From: Pseudocercospora fijiensis CIRAD86
Lineage: Eukaryota; Ascomycota; Dothideomycetes; Mycosphaerellales; Mycosphaerellaceae
Length of the DNA: 64,000 nt
Direction of reading: 5' to 3'
Assembly (NCBI RefSeq): GCF_000340215.1
Contig: NW_006921556.1
Location: forward strand, 1-64,000
Shown: piece by piece, positions 45,903-55,499 of the stretch
Position numbering within the stretch: the first letter of the stretch is position 1
Layout: the number at the start of each line of letters is the position of its first letter
Notes under the pieces: model-generated
Databases searched by the model: none
The model's input: the letters and a program-made list of their open reading frames with translations, nothing else
What the model was told of the DNA's origin: nothing
Position numbers and translations under genes: made by a program

Positions 45903-46388
45903 ATGCCTACAAGTTATCTACCTCCGCAGCTAGCTATAGATTACGCTAATCTAATCCAGACTATGTTTAATATAGTCAACTAGAAGCTAGGCGTTGTTAC
46001 TTAGGTCTAAGAAGCTTAGCCTATACAATAAGAGTCACCTGTTCTAAAGCATATTACTAAGCAACTTAACATACCGCTAAGAAGTCTACTAAGACAGTTC
46101 TTTTAATAGGTAGCGACATAGCACGAATAGAAGGATACTGAAGATAGGGAACAGCTCTTAAAGATAGAAGCGCACTTTGTAACTAAACGCTATAACTATA
46201 ATTAGTTATATCAACTTCCTATGCGAGAATAGAAGGAGCTTAGCTTCTATAAGGGTGACTTAGGCACGTTGCGTAACTGTTTGAAGCGCTTTCAGAAGGA
46301 AAAGCTAGCTTAGAGAAACTGATATAATAACGACATTTATAATAGAGCAACGGCCGTTCTTATTAGTTTAGCTTTGTTAGGCGTTTAA
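45903..46388 (+). pseudogene. Small unidentified ORF relic within the transposon
   Basis: ATG 45903 (MPTSYLPPQLAIDYANLIQ) starts about 161 codons interrupted only by TAG/TAA and ending at TAA near 46388. It is Gln-rich and helical (KHITKQLNIPLRSLLRQFF, then REQKELSFYKGDLGTL). No known domain. CA and TG dinucleotides are more frequent here than in neighbouring DNA, so this part seems less mutated. Confidence 0.5.
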
Positions 46389-46389
46389 T

Positions 46390-46640
46390 CAAGAACAACG
46401 AATGAAATAGCTTTATAATTGCTCCGCTACTTGTATCGCTATTATCGTCGTTGCTTCGAGAGTGCTTTCCGGCGGTATTCTCGGATGTAAAAGCGGAGGA
46501 GACATATAAAGCTTGGCAGTACGCACTATAACATTCTTATTTCTGTTGCACTAATACTATACTAGTTATATATATAAAATTGATAGCGGAGCTTTAGATA
46601 CATATTATCTTGATATTATATAAATATAAAGATATATTAG
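46390..46640. other. Spacer between convergent ORF relics of the element
   Basis: A low-GC stretch (about 46545-46660, many TATA words) where the plus-strand ORF and the transposase 3' end meet. It is less RIP-like in dinucleotide content than the flanks. Confidence 0.4.
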
Positions 46641-47760
46641 TAGTGTTGTATAGTTAGATTTAAAGCGAGTCGAATTGGCTAGTAAGCTAGCTTTCATCTA
46701 GCTAAACCTCCGCTTTAAAGCCGTATACGTTATATCCGCTATGCTTAAACAATCTAGTTACATTAACCTTTCTAACGTAGTTAAAAGTATATATAAGGAA
46801 CTCTTAGAAGGTCTCGAAGTTAGCTATAAGATCTCTGTTCTTCTTAAGCTATTTCTTAAGCAGTGCGAAGGTCTGTTCGATAGGATTTAAGTTAGGAGAG
46901 TCTAGCGGCAGGTACTTAAGAGTGTGTCTAGTAGCTAAGATTTCGACTTAACCTTCTCGCTATAGTAGATTGAAGCGTTGTCTATTACAATAATTATATT
47001 CTTACTAAGAAGCGGCAGCACTTTATTCTCGAGCCAGTCGTCGAATGTAACTTAATTAATAGCGCCTTAGATACAGAGCGTACAGGGTAGATATATATAG
47101 ATTGTAAGTGCTAGAAGTACTAACATTCGCTCTTGCCGTTACGCGTACTAATAATCGTAGCAATCTATACCCTTCGGAGACTATCTAAACTTGCGATGTC
47201 TACTCTTCTTATTAGAGGCAGTCTCGTCGATAAACACTAACTTATCTACCGGCTATTTCTAGCTCTTTATATGCTAGGCGGCTCTCGCTAGCGTACTACG
47301 TTCCTTCGCGATCTTATACGCCGCTTTACGAGTCTAACCGAGCCTATAAAGGCGCTTCTATACCGTAGCCGGATCTACCTTAATTTCGAAGCGATCGTAT
47401 AGCGTAGTATACATTTCCTCGAGATATGCCTCCGGCCGTATCGGCAAGTACTTAAGGAGGTAGATTTCTATATCTATCGTAATCTTCCTCTTACGACTCG
47501 ATTTAAACCTCTCCGACGGTAAGAACACCTCTCTAAAGAGGCCGTAATAGTACTTCTATCGAAACACCGTCGACCGGCTCGTACCTGTCTTTAATATAAT
47601 ATCTATCACTTTATAACCGGCGTCAAAATAATACTTAGCGAGTCGCGTAGTCGAGGCAGGCAAGGGCGTAGGAAGGGCTCGTACGGCGTAGAAGAGCTAG
47701 AACAGCTAGAATACTAACAACAACACCTCGGACCGTATATTTAACGGCTATACTATCAAT
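46640..47760 (-). pseudogene. Tc1/IS630-family (DDE) transposase relic
   Basis: On the minus strand the order is a helix-turn-helix N-terminus (AKYYFDAGYKVIDIILKTG, then SRSTVFR), LLKYLPIRPEAYLEEMYTTL, KLVFIDETA (first catalytic Asp, about 47230), HRKFR-stop-SPKGI (Trp to TAG), IIIVIDNAS (second Asp, about 46985), SPNLNPIEQTFALLKK-stop-LKKN (Glu at 46877-46879, Trp to TAG). This is the DDE_3 architecture of fungal Tc1/mariner-IS630 transposases, about 370 codons and nearly full length. All breaks are TAG/TAA at Gln or Trp codons, so it was inactivated by RIP rather than deletion. It normally cuts and pastes the element at TA sites. Confidence 0.9.
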
Positions 47761-48034
47761 ATAAACACTATTTTTACGCGTAGTATTGTAATAGGTCGAC
47801 TAGAGGACGAAATACACGATTTACTAGTAAAAAGTTAGTAGGGTTACTCTACCTCTTAGTAGTCTTAACCTTCCGGCAAAGCATAGTATAAGTATACTTC
47901 TAGAATTAGACTAGATATTTAGGTTTATATTCAATATTGAATCTTAATCTTAATTGAATCGGATTCAATATTTACTAGCTATAGGTAGACTTTAGTACAG
48001 TCACGCGTACTTTGAAGACTATATTACGCTAAGA

Positions 48035-48950
48035 TGCCCCGTATACCGTATCCCGCGAGTCGAAGGGTCTGCCTCTCTACTTTCGATATTTACTACCTCT
48101 AGCGAGATATTACAATTGCTATCCTATCCCCTCCCTACGCCTTAGTATCGTCGTATAAGGTATTTAAGCGTGTATTCTAGCCGCTAGTATAGACACGATG
48201 CTAATGTATCTAGATGCCCGGGTATAAGAAGCCTAAGTATAAGAAGCCCGAGTGCCCGATATACGGAGATACCCTCTATTTAGGACTATACTCGGAGTAA
48301 AGAGCTTAAGCCTTAATAGCGGAGCAGGTCGACGCCTTAGCTTAATAGTACGCTGCTAGCGGCAAGATTCGGGTCCTACATTGTCCTAACCTTAAGACCG
48401 CGCGGGGATACCTCGAATGCATCGATTCCCGTAATGCGTAAGGAGTAGTAGTTACAATTCAGTTCGCCTCGTCCGATTCGTACGTACACTATATCTATTA
48501 CAGTGCTACCCCGCTAACTAGAAATAGCGAGACTACTTACGGCGCTAACACCTAGACTACCGATAGAGGTTACCCTACTAGCGCGAATTATTCGGTAAAG
48601 TAAGAGCCCGAGGACAACGGTAACTTAGAGGGCGGAGCTGTCGTCTCTAAGCCTTAAGCGCTAGATTTAGTTACAGCCTTTGCCCGCTCTATATAGGCTT
48701 AAGCGCGAGTACTGCGTATACTAGATAATAGAGCAAATATACGGAGCTTACTATAGACAAAACCTACCTACTAAGGTCGTAGAGCAGTCGTCGCTAGTGA
48801 TCCGTATAGTAGTATCCGCTATAGCTATTCTATGCCCGGTTAATAAGAGAGCTCGAGCGTCCGTAAAGCATTTACGCTATTATCGACTGCTTAAAAGGTC
48901 CCGCTAGGTATAGGCTAGGACGATATCGGTCCTATAGCTAGAGGCTCGTT
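48035..48950 (+). pseudogene. Unidentified gene relic (about 305 codons)
   Basis: ATG 48035 (MPRIPYPASRRVCLSTFDIY) is followed by one frame to 48950 broken only by TAG/TAA. Visible: MPGYKKPKYKKPECPIYGD (about 48210), IRVLHCPNLKTARGYLECID, a Ser/Thr-rich middle, an acidic patch (EPEDNGNLEGG) and a C-terminus (VPLGIGQDDIGPIARG) shared with 41000-41117. Four Cys in 48183-48415 could bind a metal, but the spacing is not a known motif. It is interrupted right after the shared C-terminus by MITE copy 2. Confidence 0.6.
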
Positions 48951-49374
48951 ATATATTATAGCTATTAATTGTCGATTGCTAAAATTACAGAATCACTTAC
49001 AATTATAGTAATTGTGAATGTGATTCCTAGGTAACGGACTTCGTAATTTCAATTACAATTACTCTATAATACAAAGACAGGCGCTATATATCGTATATAT
49101 ATCTCTTATATATCGATGCTGCCCGTTACGTATAAAGTCTTCTACGGTAGGATTGCTAGAGGCTTTAAAATATACTTCGAATAGTATCTAGATTTAGCCG
49201 GATGTCTTTATTCGAGTAAGTCTAAGAATTTATCGCTTAGTTAATAGCTAGTAGGGTCTTTAGTCCCGATAAGTTATAACTTTGTTATTATTGTAATTGT
49301 AATTGTAATATTTCTATGATTGTATTTGTAATATTGCGCTCGTAACTTTAATTAATTAACAATTAATAGCTCTA
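48949..49374. mobile_element. AATTACAATCAC-type MITE, copy 2, inserted in the 3' module
   Basis: The left end (TATAGCTATTAATTGTCGAT) and right end (TTAACAATTAATAGCTCTAT) are inverted repeats. Inside are AATTACAATTA words as in copy 1 (26660-27070). The flanks GAGGCTCG and CGTACGTCCGGCCGAAC are contiguous at the paralogous site 41092-41111, so the insertion boundaries are visible by comparison. Confidence 0.85.
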
Positions 49375-49398
49375 TCGTACGTCCGGCCGAACTCGGAT

Positions 49399-49449
49399 AG
49401 TAAGTGTATTAATTACGTACCGCTCGCGATCGGCGATTAATATATCCGC
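49399..49449. repeat. pal-A copy 7
   Basis: The left arm AGTAAGTGTATTAAT and right arm ATTAATATATCCGC are mostly complementary around a loop with GCTCGCGATCG. It follows MITE copy 2 by 25 bp. Confidence 0.8.
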
Positions 49450-49588
49450 GACCTAGGATATCGATAAGGCGGAAAGCGCATTCCTACTCCGAAGGCCTAG
49501 TAGTTGCGCACTCTGCTTAATGTGTTATACGAAATGTCGCGTCGAGCTTAGGTACTAACCGTAGTCTCTAAGTCTAGCGGCCTCGGTT

Positions 49589-49615
49589 ATTTCGCTAGGA
49601 CGGTCCTAGCGAAAT
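49589..49615. repeat. pal-B copy 6 (perfect 27-bp palindrome)
   Basis: ATTTCGCTAGGAC, G, GTCCTAGCGAAAT. Identical in its 25-bp core to 41315-41339 although the surrounding DNA has diverged. It lies 140 bp after pal-A. Confidence 0.95.
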
Positions 49616-49651
49616 CGCGGGCCGACGTAGTCTCCGGGGCTCTAGCTAGCG

Positions 49652-49802
49652 CTAGCGCTCCTAGACGGCTCGCTCGGTCTCGCGTTACTATACCGCGTAA
49701 ACAAACGAGTCGCGAACGGCGCGTTGCTAGCGCTTCTAGACGGTTCGCTCGGTCTCGCGTTACTATACCGCGTAAATAAACAAGTTATAGGCCGCGCGTC
49801 GC
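49652..49802. repeat. 75-bp GC-rich tandem duplication
   Basis: Two copies with period 75 (CTAGACGG at 49661 and 49736; CTCGGTCTCGCGTTACTATA in both) differ by a few C/T changes. The array starts 37 bp after pal-B. The 60-codon frame at 49724-49906 crosses it and is doubtful. Confidence 0.85.
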
Positions 49803-49999
49803 TATTTCCCGCTATACTTCTCTCCTTCGACTCCGAAAGCCCTTATTACCCTAACTGTATCTACTGCTACTCTACCTCTATCGAGCTATCGTATTGCGAG
49901 TTCTAAACTTCGGTACGCCGTACTAGAATATTGCGCTTACTCTACCGTTATCGCTAATATATCGCTAGCAACTATAGAGCGTAAGAGCCCGGAGCGCTA

Positions 50000-52257
50000 G
50001 TGCTCTCCTACCCGTGCGAGTCCTAATTAAGGCGATTACGCCGCTATATAGCCTATCGTATACAATCTGCCTTATAGTTTAGTTATACTATAGCTCCCGA
50101 GTACTACTAGTCTAGATACGGAGCTAGACTATACAACCTAATCCTAGTACGTCGAGGACCTTAGGATTCATCCTCTAGCTCTCGCTATAGGCAGTCTTAA
50201 TATACGTACTACTCGAAATATACGCCTCGAGGTCCTAACTAACTTAGTCCTTAGGTCTATATACTTCTCGACGCTTAGTATCGCGCGTAGCGCGAGATAG
50301 CCTAGTCTTACGAAGCGTCTAGTACTAGCCTTTACCTCCGCGCTCTACGAGCTATAGTAACCGACCTTCATCGCGGGTACTAGCGCGTCGCTAAGGAGCA
50401 AGATAAGTATAAAGATAATGCCCCCTAGGGCAGCGCGTACCCCGATCTTCTTACCTTACGGTAGATCTTTAACGAGCTCGAGCCTAACGAAGTAGTATCC
50501 TAACGCCTACGAGAGCAAGAGGCGGCTTATTAGAGACGAGCTAAGGCTCTTAACTAAAAGGAGAAGGACTAACTCGCTACCTAGCGCGCTATCGACGCCT
50601 AGTAGGCGAAATTGCGCGCCGTCGAAGCCCGGAAGAAGCGAGTAGAGGAGCGACGTACTACTCGTAAGGTACGAGAGGAAAAGAAAGAAGAGGAGAAGCG
50701 AGAAGAATAGCGCAAGCTCGAAGTAAGCGAGATCTTTCTACTTCTATACCGTCGTTCTCCGCTAACCTCTACCTAGAAGCTACGCTAGGTCGGCGCCGTC
50801 CTAGCGCGGCCTCTACGTTCTCGACTTCTCTATCGTAGCGAAGTCGGTTAGCTCCTAAACTACGTAAACAAGTCCGTCGTTAAGCTTTAGGCCGGCAATT
50901 ATAGTCTTAGCTAGGGTCGAAACGGCTAGGCTACCTAGTAGACTATCCTCGAGTCTCTATATAGCCTAGAGGCTTATTTTGCCCTATACTAGATAAAGCG
51001 CGAGTACGACATCGAGGCTAGAAAGCCTCTTATAGAAGGGCATATAGACACCCCGCGCGCTATAGCGGCGCTAAACAATATCGGCGTCTAAGCCTTAAGC
51101 GACCTAGCGTCTTCGATAAGCGAGGTTATTAGGCTCGAGGAGTACCTATATACCCTATACGAGAAAGCGCGGTCGCTCGTAGAATCTAGCGCTTTCGGCG
51201 AGTAGTAGGAATCTACTACCGCTGCCCTACGAAACGATGCATTACGTAAGCAGGTTATCGCTAGATTAAATACAATGTATCCTAACCTCCCGCTAGTAGC
51301 TTAGTATACTATAGGTCCGGCGCTCGTGTCTATCGCTCTCTACCGGGCTATTAACTACGGACCGGACGATAGTAACGCCCTCGGTATTCTATACTAAAAC
51401 GGACTTACGATGTACTAGACCCGCCTAGACCGTCGCGTACGTCTTGCCCGCGCGCTCGCGCGTTAGCCTCGCTCCGGCCTTCGCGGCCTCTTTACGCTAC
51501 TAACGCAGGTGCCGTAGAAGGAGGCGTAAGTACAGTTTCTTAGTAGAGTACGGTTGTTTATACCTGCTAACCGTAAACTAGGGCTATGCAGATCTATACT
51601 AACCTCCTTCAATTTCTCCTTACGACTATTGCTAACTAGAGTCCTCTACTCGTACTCGTAGTAAAGGCGCTCGATAACAACGTTTAGGCACCGATATTTA
51701 GCGGTAAGGCTACTAGCCGCCTCTTTATCGACGACCTAGCGCCTACGAGCGTAAAGGACCTAATCTCTAAGATTAAGGCTAGTAAGCGCGACACTAACAT
51801 ATTCCGGCTCTAGTCTACCTCTACCGACGACGGCAATACGGGTCTTACGACTAGCCTTAAGAACCTGCTCGACCCTCCTACCGATTAGGAAGTAGATAGC
51901 GGTAATAAAGGAGATAAGGCGGAGGCAGAACTAGCTTAGTCGGAGTACTAAAATGCTTAGTCGCAATACTAGCCTAATAAGCTAATCGAACTTGTAGGTA
52001 ACGAGGGCGACGGCTAGCTAGAGGAAGGAGACACGATAGGATTAGGATCGGATAACTAGGCCGATACCTAGTTAGAGGATAGCGATATAGCAAGAGTAGA
52101 GGACGACGCGCTACTCGACGATAGAAGCGAGTAATAGCGTGCTAGTAATAGCTAGCAAGTAATATATATTAAGCGGAGGCGAGAGTACCCGCCGCTCTAG
52201 CGGTAGGCGCGGCGGAGTTATAAGCCGCAAGGGTCCGTTAGACCTTAGACGTAGTAA
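50000..52257 (+). pseudogene. Coiled-coil protein relic with acidic then basic tail
   Basis: The N-terminal 130 codons (PIVYNLPYSLVILQLP, LRIHPLALAIGSL) are followed after a shift near 50400 by a long frame with TAG/TAA only. It starts PDLLTLRQIFNELEPNEVVS (about 50429) and then has a highly charged coiled coil, Lys/Arg/Glu-rich, at about 50480-50730. A helical domain follows (ILESLYSLEAYFALY, REYDIEARKPLIEGH, EVIRLEEYLYTLYEKARSL, MYPNLPLVAQYTIGPALVSI) to about 51570. A last frame gives ATSRLFIDDLALTSVKDLIS, an acidic tail (DSDIARVEDDALLDD) and a basic end (IKRRREYPPLQRQARR). About 740 codons. Function unknown; coiled coil and tails suggest a structural or nucleic-acid-associated role. Confidence 0.6.
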
Positions 52258-52259
52258 TT

Positions 52260-53065
52260 GCTATGTTTAGGTATATTGTTATAGCAAAATGAAGGTTACA
52301 AGGTGTAGCTTCTACGGCCTTCGTAGGCGTCTTGAAATTCTAGATTATATAGTATACGGGCGCATCTTTAACTAAACTACACCTTCTATAACTAAATATT
52401 ACCTAAAACTAGACCAAATTGCGCTATTTCGATAAATAGGTATGCGATAATATAGATAGGCTTATTTGATCAATTCTAACTAAATAAACAGGCTTGTTTA
52501 GCTAAGCGACGTAGATTTGATTAACTACTAACGGGCGTTAACGGAGTCTATATACCTAATAGTTAGAGGCCCCTACGTTTCTAATACGTATCTAACCTAC
52601 TCCTAAACGCAATCCGACTACTACGTAGTTAGATATAATAACAGCGTACGGTATATAGAGTATGCAAAGGCCTCTAGACGTATGCTACATAAGGCTAACC
52701 GTAGTTTAGAGGTATAGAGTCCTAATAATATAGAGTAGAAGTTGTTCTTAGTTAGAGGCGGATGGAAACGCATGCCTCTGCTTCTTGTTAGTCGCCTCGC
52801 TGCCGCCGTCCTAGAGGCAATATAAACACCTAGATAGTAGCTCGAGCGTACCGTTATCGATAGCTACGAGCAATAGTTATTAACTTACATTTATTGTTAT
52901 TAATATCTTACATCTAGCCTATATCGTCGCTTCTTCCGCCGTGTAGACTTATAAACTATAGTAATTTCATATATAGCGACCCTATTCCCGTTAATCTAGA
53001 TAGGAATAAGCTTCTAGATATAACTACATCGAAGGGTAATATATAGAAGCTGTTAGGTAGGGGCC
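52260..53065. other. No gene recognised
   Basis: Short frame fragments only. No terminal repeats or tandem arrays were noticed. CA/TG content is slightly higher than in neighbouring relics. Confidence 0.4.
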
Positions 53066-53069
53066 CTAT

Positions 53070-53660
53070 AGCTATTATATATTATATATTTAACATTTAC
53101 TAGCTGTACTTATATTCAGTCCCGAGTTTGAGTAAATATCTATATTCAATCTATATCTAGCACTATATATAATTAAGTCTATAGCAAAGGCTAAGCCTAT
53201 ATCCTTGTCTGTCCTAGAGCTAGAAGGGTACTTCTAGAATTAGACCTCCCGAATTCGGGGCACAAACAAGGCTATAGGAGGGGATGCAGTAGGATCTCTT
53301 ATAACTAGAATGTGCTTTTAAGAAGGCGCGGACATCCTTTCTTCTTCCTAGGGCTAGCTAGAGGGTCTATACATACTCTCTTTAAGGATTAGCCGTATAT
53401 ACTACCCTAGCTGTCTTCGATATCTAAGTCCTTCTAGGTAAGCCTTCATTAGAAATAGCTAAAAGGGCATCGTAGAATAGATGAGAGGTGGCCTATGCCC
53501 TATAGTAAGGTAAGCATTTCCTCGGGTACGGTATAGCGAGTAAATATACTAAATATTCGAATATTTACCAACCTTACATTTGGAGTTATATTTAATACTA
53601 AAGATAAATCTGAATTGAATTAGATTCAATATTCAATATCTATAAGTAGGGCTCTTGCGG
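53070..53660. mobile_element. Short non-autonomous relative of the 44.2-48.0 kb element
   Basis: The left end (53070-53240) matches 44181-44340 (TATTTAACATTTACTAGCTG..., ...TATATAATTAAGTCTAT). The right end (53530-53660) matches 47900-47990 (GAATTGAATTAGATTCAATA). The roughly 590-bp element has no coding capacity. It looks like a deletion derivative mobilisable by the Tc1/IS630-type transposase. Confidence 0.7.
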
Positions 53661-55400
53661 ACAAACCAATTACATAAACTACTAGTCTTTAGCGTATTTC
53701 AATCCTCCTACTATACTAACAGTACACCTTACGTATATACTTCTAGTATATACTGTTCTTCTTAGACCGATAGTTCTATAGCTAGCCGAATGCGGTTTTA
53801 ATATTAGTATTACGCTACGCCTTAAACTCTGTATATATAGATTAGATATATAGAAGCCTAGTAACTATCTTAGCTACTATATTAGTAAATGTTAGTTTAT
53901 AGTTAGTAGTAATAGTAACGCTAGCGCTATAAAGACTAGGTTTCTAAGTTAAAAGGCGGCACTAGCGTTTATAGGCTAACTAGCGGAGTTTTAATTAGAT
54001 TAGAAGATATATAAGTTCCTATAGATCTTAATATTCTTACTAAGCCTATAGAAACAACTAGTTATAGAGATTGCTTTGCTTAAGATTAGCACGTAGGCTA
54101 TATAGTATAGCCGCTCTTTTAAGGTAGTTAGAGTAGAGGATATAGCTAATACGTAATCGTAGAAAGATTAAAACTAGTAAGCAGAGATTAAGATTTAATT
54201 AATAGAGCTATTGTTTATTTAGTATAGAGAGAGTAAGCTCTAGCCCTTAAATAGTAAACACGATATTATCGTATTTATAACACCTAGAAACAGCTTTAAG
54301 TTTAATTGTTAGCTTTAAACTTTCTATACCGCGCTTCCTAATAACGCCTTCGGAGGAAGTGCTACAGAGCCTCGCGGTAATAGATTCTAGTATCTTTACG
54401 CTTTTTTAAAGTGCTCTACTCGATAGTATACTTAGCTACGTAAGAAGCTTAGAACACCCTAGCTAGCTATAGACATTATTATCTACTATCGTCTCTATAG
54501 TACTCGCTAGATTCCTAAGTTCGTTAGCGTTAGTTTAATAATAGAGCGCCTTACGTTAGCGGAGATAGATAATTATTACTATAGTCTCCAGAATAAATAT
54601 ATAGCGCTATTAATACACTACTGCATTGTCTCTAGTAGCTCCGTTAGGACCGTTACTTCTTAGAGATTTAAAATCGAGATCTACTTTATTAATAATACTA
54701 GAGTTATTATACCAGCAACTAAAGCCAGAACTCCAGAAAGTAAGCGTAAGAATAATATACTAAACTCCTATCGTCCTTATAGTAGCTATTATATAATAGA
54801 ATATAGTATTAGGTATAAATCTTATCCTTTCGCCCCCTATTTAATTTTCTAACTACTTAGTAGTGTCTTTGTCTAGATCTAGGTAGAGCTTATCGATTTC
54901 CATCTAATCTCTTACTCAGAAATTTTAGCGCCTTTCTAGCAAACTAGGGTCTAATATCAAGTACTAAAATAACTCTTCCGCTAGCATAGTATATAAAGCA
55001 ACTGCAAAGCAGCCCTATATTGCGTTGTACTAGTTACACGCTATAATATACCCAAATTCTAGTATATTCCTTATAACTCTTTATTCTTTAGGAGATTCTA
55101 AGAATAGAGTAGGAAGTAACGGTCTATTATATACTAAGGTAGAGGCTACTATTAAAGAGTTATGTAACTTATAGAAGATAGTAAGAGGTATAGAGGCTAC
55201 TATAAGTCTAGGTACCTAGTTGAATTTCTAGTAGGTAGAGCATAAGGATATCTAGAAGAAGTATTAGGTAGAGTTGCAAAAGCAGACGTATAATATAGGC
55301 TTGAAACTATAGATAATACCTACAAATGTTAGTTTTAAAAAAGTTCTTAAACATTCTATATTTTTATCCCTTTCTTCCTTTTATAAAAGTATAAACTAAT
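53660..55400. other. AT-rich, CpG-poor decayed repeat; no frame identified
   Basis: From here to about 57840 CpG is clearly scarcer than elsewhere. This may be the 3' untranslated part and LTR of the copia element or a separate element. Minus-strand fragments (LTFTNIVAKIVTRLLYI at about 53890) are not diagnostic. Confidence 0.4.
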
Positions 55401-55499
55401 ATAACTTTAATAAGAATTTATATCTTTTGTTAGCTCCTACTATAGAAGCTATAATTGTCTAATAAGTTCCTAGAACTATAGCCCTAGGGTTGGCATAGT

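Larger units (their letters stand above)
44181..47995. mobile_element. Inverted-repeat DNA transposon (Tc1/IS630-type) with extra genes
   Basis: The left end (about 44181-44363) and right end (about 47860-47995) are inverted repeats. An exactly complementary stretch of about 32 bp, containing CTATGCTTTGCCGGAAGGTT, lies at 44330 and in reverse at 47893. The outer parts (TATTTACTAGC and nearby AT-rich words) also match. The element encloses a minus-strand IS630/Tc1-type transposase relic, two plus-strand relics and an assembly gap. At about 3.8 kb it is longer than usual Tc1-type elements, so it may have captured DNA or be two nested elements. Related ends occur at 53070-53660. Confidence 0.65.

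Noticed and set aside
49589..49615. Pal-B as a homing-endonuclease site or rRNA helix 69 fragment: ACGGTCCTA..GCGAAA resembles the LSU rRNA segment cut by I-CeuI.
   Set aside because: The rRNA has five extra bases in the middle and no further rRNA sequence flanks pal-B. The palindrome alone can account for the likeness.
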